Shown: positions 33,579 to 42,754, numbered from the stretch's first letter. The stretch is 64,000 bases of DNA from Pseudomonas triclosanedens (GCF_026686735.1 NZ_CP113432.1:3833001-3897000); one strand, 5' to 3'. Numbers and translations: made by a program. The notes: generated from the sequence alone by a model not told the origin.

Positions 33579-35002
33579 CCGCCATGCGCAAACCAGCCTT
33601 CACCGCATCGGCGCTCCTGCTCGCCGTGGCCCTGGGCGGCTGCTCCCTGGCGCCAACCTATGAACGTCCCGCAGCGCCAGTCGCCGCGAGCTGGAACAGC
33701 CCTGCCGCGCAAGCGGGCCGGGCCGCCAGCAACCTCGACTGGCAGACCTTCATCGTCGACAGCGAACTGCGCGACCTGGTGAACATCGCCCTGAACGACA
33801 ACCGCTCGCTGCGCCAGACCCTGCTGGACATCGAGCAGGCCCGCGCGCAGTACCGCATCCAGCGCGCCGACCGCGTACCGGGCCTGGGCGCCACCGCCAG
33901 CGGCAATCGCCAGCGGCTGCCGGCGGACCTGTCCAGCCGCGGCAACTCCGCCGTCAGCAGCAGCTACCAGGTCGGCCTGTCGCTGCCCGAGTACGAGCTT
34001 GACCTGTTCGGCCGGGTCAAGAGCCTGACCGACGCCGCGCTGGAGCAATACCTGGCCACCGAGGAAGCAGCACGCAGCGCGCGCATCGCCCTGATCGCCG
34101 AAGTCGCCCAGACCTACCTGAGCTACGACGGCGCGGGCCGCCGCCTGCTGCTGACCGAGCAGACGCTGGCCAGCCGCGAGGACTCCCTCGCGCTGATCGG
34201 CCAGCGCCGCGCAGCCGGTGCCGCCACCGCACTCGACTACCAGGAAGCACTGGGGCTGGTGGAACAGTCCCGCGCCGAACTGGAAGCCAATGCGCGGCAG
34301 AAGCAGCAGGCATTCAACGCCCTGGTGCTGCTGCTCGGCACCCCGGACGCCGCCAGCCGCATTCCGCAGATGCCGCAGGACAAGCCGATGCTGATCCAGG
34401 ACATCGCACCGGGCACGCCATCGGAACTGATCGAGCGGCGCCCCGACATCCTCGCCGCCGAGCACCGCCTCAAGTCGCGCAACGCCGACATCGGCGCGGC
34501 GCGCGCGGCGTTCTTCCCGCGCATCAGCCTGACCGGCAGCTACGGCACCTCCAGCGCGGAAATGTCCGGGCTGTTCGACGGCGGCTCGCGCTCGTGGAGC
34601 TTCGTGCCCACCCTGTCGCTGCCCATCTTCGACGCTGGCCGCAACCGCGCCGGGCTGGACCTCGCCGAAGTCCGCAAGGACTCCGCCGTGGCCGATTACG
34701 AAGGCACCATCCAGACCGCCTTCCGCGAAGTGGCCGACGCCCTGGCCGCCACCGACACCCTGCGCCGCGAGGAAACCGCCCGCCGGGCACTGGCCAACAC
34801 CAGCGGCGAAACCCTGAAACTGGCCAAGGCCCGCTACGAAGGAGGCGTGGACAGCCACCTGCGCTACCTCGACGCGCAGCGCAGCAGCTTCGTCAACGAG
34901 TCCGCCTACATCGAAACCAGCACCCAGCGGCAGATCGCCCTGGTCGACCTGTTCCGCGCCCTGGGCGGCGGCTGGAGCGCAGACGCAGTGGCGCAACGCT
35001 GA
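33575..35002 (+). CDS. RND outer-membrane channel lipoprotein (OprM/NodT type)
   Basis: The ~475-residue product has a lipoprotein signal with lipobox LGGC followed by SLAPTYERP, the usual OprM-family N-terminus. Two outer-membrane efflux repeats are visible, with YELDLFGRVKSLTDAA and LPIFDAGRNRAGLDLAEV in equivalent positions and ELIERRPDILAAEHRLKSRNADIGAARAAFFP at the start of the second. It forms a trimeric channel for the pump encoded upstream. I chose the GTG at 33575, which overlaps the pump stop codon and has GAGG seven bases upstream; the ATG at 33584 is an alternative. Confidence 0.9.
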   Translation: MTAMRKPAFTASALLLAVALGGCSLAPTYERPAAPVAASWNSPAAQAGRAASNLDWQTFIVDSELRDLVNIALNDNRSLRQTLLDIEQARAQYRIQRADRVPGLGATASGNRQRLPADLSSRGNSAVSSSYQVGLSLPEYELDLFGRVKSLTDAALEQYLATEEAARSARIALIAEVAQTYLSYDGAGRRLLLTEQTLASREDSLALIGQRRAAGAATALDYQEALGLVEQSRAELEANARQKQQAFNALVLLLGTPDAASRIPQMPQDKPMLIQDIAPGTPSELIERRPDILAAEHRLKSRNADIGAARAAFFPRISLTGSYGTSSAEMSGLFDGGSRSWSFVPTLSLPIFDAGRNRAGLDLAEVRKDSAVADYEGTIQTAFREVADALAATDTLRREETARRALANTSGETLKLAKARYEGGVDSHLRYLDAQRSSFVNESAYIETSTQRQIALVDLFRALGGGWSADAVAQR

Positions 35003-35060
35003 CCGCCACTCCGGCAGGTGGTGATTTCGTAAGAGAGGACCTCCTCCACGATGGGCCTTC

Positions 35061-35145
35061 GTAGGATGGTGTGGAGTGAAGCGATACCCATCGGGCGGCG
35101 CGTGATCGTGTTGATGGGTATCGCTCCGCTCCACCCATCCTACGG
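35061..35145. repeat. Intergenic palindromic repeat, copy 1
   Basis: The left arm (35061-35093) reads CGTAGGATGGTGTGGAGTGA onward. The right arm (35114-35145) is its near-perfect inverted copy ending CCATCCTACG. The unit could fold into a long stem of about 32 bp. A second copy lies 216 bases downstream in the same orientation, including ~15 bases of shared left flank. Confidence 0.75.
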
Positions 35146-35276
35146 CTGGCTTCAAGTCTGGCAGGTGGTGTTTGCGCAGGAGCGGATGTCGTCCGTGATC
35201 CGCCATCAAAACCGGCACCTGCGGAGCTCGCACCGGGTATTCACCGACCACAATGGACGCTCCCACGATGAGCCTT

Positions 35277-35355
35277 CGTAGGATGGTGTGGAGCGAAGCG
35301 ATACCCATCGGGCGGCGTGTGACCATGGGTATCGCTCCAGCCCACCCATCCCACG
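35277..35355. repeat. Intergenic palindromic repeat, copy 2
   Basis: The left arm (35277-35309) differs from copy 1 by one base, and the right arm (35324-35355) is more diverged. The central loop is shorter. Both copies resemble REP-like or MITE-like elements scattered in pseudomonad intergenic regions. Together they fill most of the 475-base gap between the efflux operon and the MgtC gene; no gene is present there. Confidence 0.75.
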
Positions 35356-35477
35356 GACCTGCCAAGGCACCCCGCTTGATCCGATAGCCCGGTAGACTAA
35401 CCAGGCTTTCATCATCACCGGGGGCGCAACACCCTTTCTACTGGCGCCGGCGCAAGGCCGGCGCGGAGCAAAACCGC

Positions 35478-36170
35478 ATGTACTTCGACATCGTCCTCGA
35501 CCTGTTCGCCGCGCTCTGTTTCGGCGCCATCATCGGCATGGAGCGCCAATGGCGGCAACGCTTCACCGGCGTCGCCACCCACGGGCTGGTGGCCCTCGGC
35601 GCGGCCACCTTCGCTACCCTGCCGTTCCTGCTCGACGCCCACGACCAGGTAGTGCGCATGGCCGCCCAGGTGGTCACCGGCATCGGCTTCCTGGGCGCCG
35701 GAGTGATCATGCGCGACGGTCTCAGCGTGCGCGGTCTGAGCACCGCCGCGACAATCTGGTGCACCGGCGCGGTGGGCGTCGTCGCCGGCAGCGGGTTCCT
35801 CCTGGCGGCGCTGGTCGCCACCCTGCTGATCGTGCTCTGCAACCTCACACTGCCCTCGGTGACGCGCTGGATCCAGCGCCACGCGCCCATCGAACCGAGC
35901 AGCGAGCGCTACTACATGGTCGAGGCAGTCACCGAGTCGCACCAGGAGGCGCTGGTGCGCTCCACCCTGCTGCACCGCCTGAGCGCCAATGGCCTGGCCC
36001 TGCAACGCCTGGAAAGCCACGCGCGCAAGACCGGCGGCGAAGTGGAAGTGAGCGCCCTGGTGCTCGCCCCCAGCAGCAAGGACAGCCTGCTCGAAGCCCT
36101 GGTCGGCGAACTCGCGCTTGCGCCCTACGTGTCGGCGGCAAGCTGGTCGATCAGCGAAGAGCCCCAGTAA
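35478..36170 (+). CDS. MgtC/SapB-family membrane protein
   Basis: The 230-residue inner-membrane protein carries the MgtC signature: LFAALCFGAIIGMERQWR at the start, GLVALGAATFATLP near 38, and VTGIGFLGAGVIMRDG near 68, then VRGLSTAATIWCTGAVG. About five hydrophobic segments are followed by a C-terminal ACT-like soluble domain (YYMVEAVTE ... VEVSALVLAP). MgtC proteins affect growth in low magnesium and, in several pathogens, ATP synthase activity. Here it is a single gene ending in a strong terminator. Confidence 0.85.
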   Translation: MYFDIVLDLFAALCFGAIIGMERQWRQRFTGVATHGLVALGAATFATLPFLLDAHDQVVRMAAQVVTGIGFLGAGVIMRDGLSVRGLSTAATIWCTGAVGVVAGSGFLLAALVATLLIVLCNLTLPSVTRWIQRHAPIEPSSERYYMVEAVTESHQEALVRSTLLHRLSANGLALQRLESHARKTGGEVEVSALVLAPSSKDSLLEALVGELALAPYVSAASWSISEEPQ

Positions 36171-36180
36171 ACGGTGCACC

Positions 36181-36214
36181 ATGAAAAAGGGAGCCAGCCG
36201 GCTCCCTTTTTCAT
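36181..36214. terminator. Bidirectional intrinsic terminator
   Basis: A perfect 15-bp stem (36181-36195 with 36200-36214) and four-base loop carries an A run on the left arm and a T run on the right, so it works for both convergent genes. Confidence 0.9.
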
Positions 36215-36223
36215 GCCCGGGCT

Positions 36224-36568
36224 TCAGGCGAAAACGAAGTACTTGCGCACTGTTTCCACCACCTCCCAGGTGCCCTTCATGCCCGGTTCGATGACGAACA
36301 CATCGCCAGCCCGCAGGTGGATCGGCTGCTCGCCTTCGGGCGTGATCACGCAGTAGCCGTCGAGGAAGTGGCAGTACTCCCACTTCTCGTAGTTCACCTC
36401 GAACTTGCCGGGCGTGCAGATCCACGTCCCCATGATCTTGCTGCCGTCAGCCGACACATAGGCATTCAGGTTCACGGTATGCGGATCGCCACCGACGCGC
36501 TTCCACCTTGTGGCGTCCAGCACCGGGGTCGGGCAGGTCTCACGCAGAACGGTAATGAAATCGGACAT
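36224..36568 (-). CDS. Small cupin-domain protein
   Basis: The 114-residue protein is a single-domain cupin of the DUF861 type: FEVNYEKWEYCHFLDGYCVI, TPEGEQPIHLRAGDVFVIEPGMKGTWEV. Family members bind small molecules or act as sugar or ureide-processing enzymes. The usual metal-binding histidines are not clearly arranged, so catalysis is uncertain. The ATG at 36568 starts the conserved sequence, and an upstream in-frame ATG at 36607 is less likely. It lies downstream of, and in the same direction as, panB, but 96 bases separate the genes. Confidence 0.7.
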   Translation of the reverse strand: MSDFITVLRETCPTPVLDATRWKRVGGDPHTVNLNAYVSADGSKIMGTWICTPGKFEVNYEKWEYCHFLDGYCVITPEGEQPIHLRAGDVFVIEPGMKGTWEVVETVRKYFVFA

Positions 36569-36664
36569 CTCGGCTCCAGGTCGATGCAACGAAAGGCCCC
36601 TCACCATAGGCCCACGCGCAGCGGGGAACTTGCCTGGGGCCGACGTCCGGATGCCAGCCGGCGC

Positions 36665-37489
36665 TCAGGCTTCAGGCATTCCGAAGCAGTGCCGGGGCTG
36701 CGGGAAACGTCGCTCGCGCACATCGCTGGCGAAGCGCGCCGCAGCGTCTGCGATCATCTCGTCCACCCGCACGTAGCGCTCGGCAAAGCGCGGCATATGC
36801 TCGCCGCCCAGACCCAGCATATCCTCGGTCACCAGCACCTGGCCGGCGCAGGCTGGCGAGGCACCAATGCCGATTACCGGAATCTCCAGAGCCTCGCACA
36901 CCAGACGCGACACCGCCTCCAGCGTGCCCTCCAGCACCAGGCTGAACGCACCCGCCTCGGCCACCGCGCGCGCATCGCGCAGCACCTCAGCCTGCCCCGT
37001 CTGCTCCTTGCCCTGCACCCGGAACCCACCCATCGCGTTGACCTTCTGCGGCATCAGCCCCACATGGCCCATCACCGGAATGCCGCGCTGCACGAGGAAG
37101 GCAATGGTCTCGGCCATCTCCGCGCCACCCTCCACCTTGACTGCCTGTGCCCCACTTTCCGCCAGCACCCGCGCGGCAGCGAGAAAGGCCTGCTGCGGCG
37201 AGGCCTGGTAGCTGGCGAACGGCAGGTCCACCACCACGCAGGCATGGCGCGAGCCGCGTACCACGGCGGCGCCGTGGGCGATCATCATGTCCAGACTCAC
37301 CGCCAGGGTATGCGGCATGCCGTACAGCACCATGCCCAGCGAATCGCCCACCAGCAGCACATCGACATGCTCGTCGAGCAGCCGCGCCATCGGCGTCGAA
37401 TAGGCGGTCAGCACCACCAGGCTGCCGATCTCGCGGCGCTGGCGGATGTCCTGAATGGAAAGGCGGCGGTCGTGTCGATGGCTACTCAT
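36665..37489 (-). CDS. panB: 3-methyl-2-oxobutanoate hydroxymethyltransferase (ketopantoate synthesis)
   Basis: The 274-residue enzyme matches PanB across its length: [31 protein letters not shown] at the start with the GDS metal-binding region, [11 protein letters not shown] near 85, AVKVEGG near 115, and [10 protein letters not shown] near 140 carrying the catalytic region. It transfers a hydroxymethyl group from methylene-tetrahydrofolate to ketoisovalerate in pantothenate synthesis. It is not followed by panC, which usually accompanies panB in pseudomonads, so this may be a second, stand-alone copy. The divergent AraC gene may control it. Confidence 0.85.
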   Translation of the reverse strand: MSSHRHDRRLSIQDIRQRREIGSLVVLTAYSTPMARLLDEHVDVLLVGDSLGMVLYGMPHTLAVSLDMMIAHGAAVVRGSRHACVVVDLPFASYQASPQQAFLAAARVLAESGAQAVKVEGGAEMAETIAFLVQRGIPVMGHVGLMPQKVNAMGGFRVQGKEQTGQAEVLRDARAVAEAGAFSLVLEGTLEAVSRLVCEALEIPVIGIGASPACAGQVLVTEDMLGLGGEHMPRFAERYVRVDEMIADAAARFASDVRERRFPQPRHCFGMPEA

Positions 37490-37574
37490 GGGCTCTCCCG
37501 TGCATGGCTGATGTCGAACGCGGAAGACGCTACCATCGCCCCTTCGTGGCCGACTTCAGGGAAAGGGACGAGAT

Positions 37575-38375
37575 ATGCCGCCAACGGGACAGGATGAACT
37601 CACGCTACCCGGCTTCACCGCCCTGCCCCGGCCGTTCTGGCTGCGTGCCTTCGAAATGCCCGCCGGGCACCATGTCTCGGCCCATGCCCACCCCTGGGGC
37701 CAACTGATGTACGCCGCCGCCGGCGTGCTGGAGGCCTGCACCGAACAGCGCGCCTGCGTGATACCGCCGCGCTGTGCGGTATGGCTGCCCGTTGGCGTGG
37801 CGCATAGCGCACACGCCAGGACCGGCGTGACATTCCGCAGCCTCTACCTGGAGCCTGGCATCGCCACGCAGCTCGGCGAGTGCCGCGTACTGGCCATCTC
37901 GCCGCTACTCGACGGGCTGATCCGACGCGCCGCCGAATTCCCCCGCGACTACCCAGACCACGGCCCGGAAGACCGCCTCCTGTACGTGCTGCTGGACGAA
38001 CTGCTGCGCGCGCCGGAATCCGGGTTGTCCCTGCCGCTGCCACGCGACCCGCGGCTGCGACGCATCACCGACGAGCTGCAGCGCCAGCCCGGCCAGCGGC
38101 TCGGCATCGACGACTGGGCCGACCGCGTGGGTGCGTCACGGCGCACTCTCGCCCGACTGTTCCGTGAGGAAACCGGCCTGTCGTTCCGCGAATGGCGCGA
38201 ACAGGCGCGCCTGCTCGCCGCCCTGCCGCGCCTGGAGCAAGGTGACTCCGTTACCCGTGTCGCCGGCGAACTGGGCTACGACTCCACTTCGGCATTCATC
38301 GAACTGTTCCAGCGGCGTCTGGGCATGACGCCGGGCGCAATGGCCAGGCGCCTGCGCGGCTCGACGGCAGATTGA
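37575..38375 (+). CDS. AraC-family regulator with N-terminal cupin
   Basis: The 266-residue protein has a cupin-like sensory half (PAGHHVSAHAHPWGQLMYAAAG, residues 28-90). A C-terminal AraC domain with two helix-turn-helices follows (IDDWADRVGASRRTLARLFREETGLSFREWR and SVTRVAGELGYDSTSAFIELFQRRLGMTPG). It resembles the transporter- or efflux-linked AraC group seen in proteobacteria. It diverges from panB with an 85-base gap that must hold both promoters. Confidence 0.85.
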   Translation: MPPTGQDELTLPGFTALPRPFWLRAFEMPAGHHVSAHAHPWGQLMYAAAGVLEACTEQRACVIPPRCAVWLPVGVAHSAHARTGVTFRSLYLEPGIATQLGECRVLAISPLLDGLIRRAAEFPRDYPDHGPEDRLLYVLLDELLRAPESGLSLPLPRDPRLRRITDELQRQPGQRLGIDDWADRVGASRRTLARLFREETGLSFREWREQARLLAALPRLEQGDSVTRVAGELGYDSTSAFIELFQRRLGMTPGAMARRLRGSTAD

Positions 38376-38393
38376 AGCGCACCGCGAACGAAG

Positions 38394-39428
38394 TCAGTCG
38401 CGCGAGCGGCGGCTGCTGGCGATCAACCCGGTGGCACGGGCACGCAACTGGCCGCAACCGCCATCGACATCCTGCCCGGCGCTGTTGCGCACCTTGGTCA
38501 GCACGCCCCGGCTGTGCAGATAGCGGACGATCTCCGCGATGCGCTCGCCATCCGGGCGCTGGTACTGGTCGCCTTCCAGGCTGTTGAACGGAATCAGGTT
38601 AAGCACACCGAACTTGCCCTTGAGCAGCCGCAGGATGCCATCCAGCTCGTCCTGGCCATCGTTCACGCCCTTGAGCAGCGTCCACTGGTACTGGATCGGA
38701 TAGCCCACCTGCCGGGCATAGGTTTCGCCCAGTTCCACCAGCTCATCCGGGGTGATCTTCGGTGCGCGCGGCAGCAGTTGCTCACGCAACTCGACATTGG
38801 TGGTGTGCAGCGACAGCGCCAGCGCCGGCCTGACCGCCTGCAGAGGCAGGCGCTCGAACACGCGCGGGTCGCCAACCGTGGAGAACACCAGATTCTTGTG
38901 GCCGATACCGCCCTCGGTGCCGAGGCGTTCGATGGCTTCGAGCACATTGTCGAGGTTATGCGCCGGCTCGCCCATGCCCATGAACACCACCCGCTTCACT
39001 GGCCGCAGCCGGCGCGCCAGCACCGTCTGCGCGACAATCTCCAGAGTGCTCAACTGACGCAGCAGGCCGCTCTTGCCGGTCATGCAGAAGCGACATCCCA
39101 CCGCGCAACCAACCTGGCTGGAAACGCAAACGCCCCCGCGCGGCAGCAGCACACTCTCCACCATCTGGCCATCGCCCAGGCGCACCAGCAGGCGCTCCGA
39201 ACCATCCGCGCCGGGGTGACGGGAATGCACCTCGGCCAGCGCCTCCAGCTCGGCGGCCAGTTCGGCCACGCCATTGCGCACCGCAAGCGGCAGAAAGTCC
39301 TCACTGGCCATGCGCCGGGTGCCCGCGTCCAGCGCCCGGCCCTGGAGCCAGGCGCGCAGCATCCGGGCGCGGTGCATGGGCAGCGCGCCCAGGTCGGACA
39401 GGCGTTGATCGAGGTCGGCAAATAGCAT
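38394..39428 (-). CDS. RlmN/Cfr-family radical SAM RNA methyltransferase (paralogue)
   Basis: The 344-residue enzyme has the radical SAM motif CAVGCRFC near 110-117. It also has both cysteines needed by the RlmN mechanism: one just before in GGVCVSSQ and one near the C-terminus in DVDGGCGQLR. VFMGMGEPAHNLDN and LALSLHTTN are family motifs. Members methylate C2 of A2503 in 23S rRNA (RlmN, which also acts on tRNA) or C8 (Cfr). The sequence departs from housekeeping RlmN in its N-terminal domain, and the gene is isolated from ispG and pilF, which usually flank rlmN. I therefore call it a paralogue. Confidence 0.7.
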   Translation of the reverse strand: MLFADLDQRLSDLGALPMHRARMLRAWLQGRALDAGTRRMASEDFLPLAVRNGVAELAAELEALAEVHSRHPGADGSERLLVRLGDGQMVESVLLPRGGVCVSSQVGCAVGCRFCMTGKSGLLRQLSTLEIVAQTVLARRLRPVKRVVFMGMGEPAHNLDNVLEAIERLGTEGGIGHKNLVFSTVGDPRVFERLPLQAVRPALALSLHTTNVELREQLLPRAPKITPDELVELGETYARQVGYPIQYQWTLLKGVNDGQDELDGILRLLKGKFGVLNLIPFNSLEGDQYQRPDGERIAEIVRYLHSRGVLTKVRNSAGQDVDGGCGQLRARATGLIASSRRSRD

Positions 39429-39481
39429 GGGGCGCGCATGCTACCACCGGGCGACGCGGTGGCGTAGCGCTGGTGGTCGCC

Positions 39482-40891
39482 CTAGCCGGCCTGGGCCATC
39501 GTCCACCACTTGGCGAAGGTCGGGTGCAGGTCACGGCCCTCCAGCGCCTCCCGCACGCTGGCGCAATAGCGCTGGCATTCGTCGGGCTCAGTTCCCGGCG
39601 CGGGCAGCGGATGCCGGCCTATGCGCTTGAGGAATACCTGGATATGCACCGGCCGGGCAACCGCATCCATCGATGCCTTGAAGCCCGCGCTCTCCAGATA
39701 ATCGACCCACTCCGCCAGCCGGTGCAGGTTCACGCTCGGCCCCCGTTGCGCTGGAGCTTCCAGCCAATACTTGAGGTCATCGCAGTAACGGGCCAGCCCA
39801 CGCTCCGACATCCGCAACGCCGCCTCCCGGAACGGAAAGCCGCCCTCCGGCGTCGTCAGGCCATGCAGGAATCGATACAACCGCTCCTCCGCACCGGCGA
39901 ACTTGCCCAGCGGCCGGTCCCTGCCATTCCAGCCACCATCCGCCCGGAACAAGGCCTGGGCCGACTGCCACATGCTCTGCTCGATCGGCCGGGCGAAGCC
40001 ATAGGACAACACGCGCCCTGCTATCGCCTGCCATGAGGCCTCGCTCTGGTCCGGGTGCAGCCAGAGGCGGTACACCAGCGGAATCGGATCCTCGCCGCGC
40101 TCCCCCGGTGCCCAGTCAGGCTCCTCGCCGCTCACGTAGTAACGCTCCAGCAGCTTGAACTGTGTCTTGTCGAAATCGGCGTCACCCTTCAGCCGCTGCA
40201 GCACACCCTGCCAATCGGCCTTGCGCTGCGCCAGCGGCGCCTTCACCGGCGCCACATCGGCAACCACCTGCTCCGGGCGCCTGGCCGGCGGGCGGCGCCT
40301 GACCTTCACCGGCTCGTCGGCATCCTCCTCGGCGAAGCACTCGCGCCGCAACGCCTCCAGTGCGGCCTGCGCCTCGGCGGGAATGTAAACGCTGGTGCAG
40401 CCGTCGTTGCCATCGTGGAAATCCACCCAGCGCCCGGCCAACCCCTGGCGCTTGGCGAAATCATTCAGGGCCATCACGAACCGCGATGTGAAATAGTCGG
40501 AACCCTCGGCCCCGTCGAAGCTGAAGCGGCGCGCCTTGCCGTTGACGCGAAAGGCCAGGGTCAGGCTCTCCCAGTCATCCTCGGTGTCCGCCTCGATGGC
40601 ACTGGGCACGAACTCGCCGGCAGTCAGCGATGCGTAGGCGTTCAGCATGTTCGGATAGAGACTGCCCGGTGCCTCGCCCTGCTCAATGGTGTGGTTGATG
40701 CTGCACTGCGGGAACAGCGCGCCGACGTAGAACGCAGCGGAGCAGCACGCCTCCCCGGCGGTGTCGAGGCCCGCGCGATCCATGCCCAGGCCATGCTGGT
40801 CGGAAAGCCCCTGCAGTGCGTCGATGAAGCGGCGAGCCTGGTCGCTGTCCAGAGCGCGATTCGGCGCTGGAGCCTGGTCGTTCGAAGTCAT
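39482..40891 (-). CDS. Conserved protein of unknown function
   Basis: The 469-residue, probably cytoplasmic protein has no signal peptide or membrane segment. The first ~200 residues look like a mixed alpha/beta domain with SLYPNMLNAYASLTAGEFVP, AFRVNGKARRFSF and WVDFHDGNDGCTSVYI. A charged, Pro/Arg-rich linker follows near 205-230, then a helical, Trp-rich second half (WLHPDQSEASWQAIAGRVLSYGF; WGRYCDD-like segments). I recognise no catalytic motif. The ATG at 40891 has AGGA seven bases upstream. The N-terminal half has the size of a toxin-immunity or polymorphic domain, but nothing here supports that directly. Confidence 0.5.
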   Translation of the reverse strand: MTSNDQAPAPNRALDSDQARRFIDALQGLSDQHGLGMDRAGLDTAGEACCSAAFYVGALFPQCSINHTIEQGEAPGSLYPNMLNAYASLTAGEFVPSAIEADTEDDWESLTLAFRVNGKARRFSFDGAEGSDYFTSRFVMALNDFAKRQGLAGRWVDFHDGNDGCTSVYIPAEAQAALEALRRECFAEEDADEPVKVRRRPPARRPEQVVADVAPVKAPLAQRKADWQGVLQRLKGDADFDKTQFKLLERYYVSGEEPDWAPGERGEDPIPLVYRLWLHPDQSEASWQAIAGRVLSYGFARPIEQSMWQSAQALFRADGGWNGRDRPLGKFAGAEERLYRFLHGLTTPEGGFPFREAALRMSERGLARYCDDLKYWLEAPAQRGPSVNLHRLAEWVDYLESAGFKASMDAVARPVHIQVFLKRIGRHPLPAPGTEPDECQRYCASVREALEGRDLHPTFAKWWTMAQAG

Positions 40892-41048
40892 GCTGTCATC
40901 CTTGGCTGAGTCGGGCGCCACCGTCCCTCAGCGCATCATGTCGCGGCACCGCCCAACAGGCAATGGCCAGCGCACCGCGCCGTGCTGGAGCGATACACAT
41001 TGCGGTGCTAGGGTCAGCCCCGTCGTCCCCAGCAACAGGAAGCACCCC

Positions 41049-42194
41049 ATGCGCCTGACCGGCCTGCTCGCCATAAGCCTTTCGCTCACCTTCGCCGGCA
41101 TTCCCCAGGCCAACGCCGCCGGGCCCGACTTCGACGCCCGCGTGCGCAAGGCTGCCGAAGCAGTGATGCGCGAGCACGGCATCGCCGGCCTGGCGATTGG
41201 TGTCACCGACCACGGCGAGCAGCGCTTCTACAATTTCGGCGTAGCCTCGAAGGCCACCAGGCTGCCGGTCACCAGCGACACGCTGTTCGAGATCGGTTCG
41301 GTCAGCAAGACCTTCACCGCCACCCTCGCCGCCTTCGCCCAGGCAGCGGGCAAACTCTCCCTGAGCGAGAGTCCCGCCCGCTACATGCCGGAACTGCGCG
41401 GCAGCGCGCTGGACAAAGTCACCCTGATCAACCTCGCCACCCACACCGCCGGCGGCTTCCCGCTGCAGCTTCCCGACACCCTGGAAACCCCCGCGCAGCT
41501 CACCGGCTACTACAAGGCCTGGCAGCCGCAATACCCCGCCGGCAGCCAGCGCAGCTACGCCAACCCCAGCGTCGGCCTGCTCGGCATCGCCACCGCGCGG
41601 GCGCTCGGCATACCGTTCAAGACCGCCATGCAGCGCAACGTGTTCGCACCGATGGGCCTGAGCAACACCCATATCGACGTGCCGGTCACCCGCCAGGGCT
41701 ACTACGCCCAGGGCTACGACAAGGACGACGCCCCCGTGCGGGTGAACCCCGGCGTCGTGGCCGACGAAGCCTACGGCGTGAAGACCAGTAGCCGCGACCT
41801 GCTGCGCTTCGTCCAGGCGCAGCTCGGCCAGGTCAGGCTCGGCGCCAAGCTGCAGGCAGCGCTCGATGCCACCCGCACCGGCTACTACAAGGTCGGCCCG
41901 ATGACCCAGGACCTCATCTGGGAGCAATACGCCTACCCGCCGCGTCTGCAAGACCTGCAGGAATACAACGGCGGCCGGATGATCCAGCAGAGCCAGGCGG
42001 TTACCGCCATCGTCCCGCCGCTGCCGCCGCAGCAGAACGTCTGGCTGAACAAGACCGGCGCCACCGCCGGCTTCGGCGCCTACGTCGCCTTCGTGCCCAG
42101 CCAGCAGCGCGGCATCGTGCTGCTCGCCAACCGCAACTACCCCAACGAAGCGCGGGTCAAGCTCGCCTACGACATCCTCTCCCGCCTCGACTGA
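41049..42194 (+). CDS. ampC: Class C beta-lactamase (AmpC family)
   Basis: The 381-residue protein has a signal peptide (LLAISLSLTFAGIPQANA). The class C active-site motifs are present in order: SVSK near residue 86, YAN near 172 (SQRSYANPS) and KTG near 336 (WLNKTGATAGFG). Length and the FVPSQQRGIVLLANRNYPN tail match AmpC enzymes. It hydrolyses penicillins and cephalosporins in the periplasm. No ampR gene is adjacent, unlike in many Enterobacteriaceae and P. aeruginosa, so regulation may be remote. I chose the ATG at 41049, with AGGA eight bases upstream and the signal peptide following. Confidence 0.9.
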   Translation: MRLTGLLAISLSLTFAGIPQANAAGPDFDARVRKAAEAVMREHGIAGLAIGVTDHGEQRFYNFGVASKATRLPVTSDTLFEIGSVSKTFTATLAAFAQAAGKLSLSESPARYMPELRGSALDKVTLINLATHTAGGFPLQLPDTLETPAQLTGYYKAWQPQYPAGSQRSYANPSVGLLGIATARALGIPFKTAMQRNVFAPMGLSNTHIDVPVTRQGYYAQGYDKDDAPVRVNPGVVADEAYGVKTSSRDLLRFVQAQLGQVRLGAKLQAALDATRTGYYKVGPMTQDLIWEQYAYPPRLQDLQEYNGGRMIQQSQAVTAIVPPLPPQQNVWLNKTGATAGFGAYVAFVPSQQRGIVLLANRNYPNEARVKLAYDILSRLD

Positions 42195-42754
42195 CGCCGG
42201 CCCCTGCGCGGCCCGCCCCGCGCAACGGCAACCCCCAGGGCACCCATGCCGCGCCTGCCGCCCCCTGCGAGGGCTGGCCCCGCCGCCGGCTAGGAGAAAT
42301 CCCATATGCCGGGATATCAGCGCCACTTCGCACAACTTCCGCCAAGCAATGCACACCCCTGCTCCGCCTACATAATAAATAGCTAAATCCTACAGCGAAA
42401 ATATTAGATAAATAGACGTTTCGTACAGCAAAAAGAGAAGCGCCTTACTGCAAAAAAATTGGGAATTGATCTACGAAAAAAAGTTACAGCCAATATACCT
42501 AGGCGACCGTAAGAATATTCCCAGACGCCAGCCAGAATACCCCACAAGCCGCATTTTCCGGATAGCAATCGAATTTTTGGCCGCCTATCATTTAACTGCG
42601 TTGCGACGTACATCACCCCAAAAAAGCAAGAAACAAGATTGCAAACCGGGCAAGTACTTAAGCAACGGAAACATATGCCAACAACCGCTCCCCCTAATTT
42701 TCAAAGCGGTTGACTGGCATCAACACCAACACTGTTCCGTTACTCAGAGAGACC
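42195..42754. promoter_or_regulatory. Long AT-rich leader/control region of the fimbrial operon
   Basis: No convincing gene is present in these 560 bases. The first ~110 bases are GC-rich like the flanks. By hand count, 42361-42480 is about 35 percent GC, and low GC continues to ~42700. Such AT-rich promoter regions are the sites silenced by MvaT-type nucleoid proteins upstream of P. aeruginosa cup fimbrial genes. No single clear promoter or invertible switch was identified. Confidence 0.45.

Noticed and set aside
33107..35365. Long minus-strand frame over the outer-membrane channel gene and the intergenic repeats
   Set aside because: It only translates the antisense of an OprM-type gene plus the palindromic repeats, giving repeated IASLHTILRR-type peptides.
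42404..42616. 70-codon frame in the AT-rich fimbrial leader
   Set aside because: It has no ribosome-binding site and an Arg/Phe-rich, motif-free sequence in a region better explained as a promoter region.
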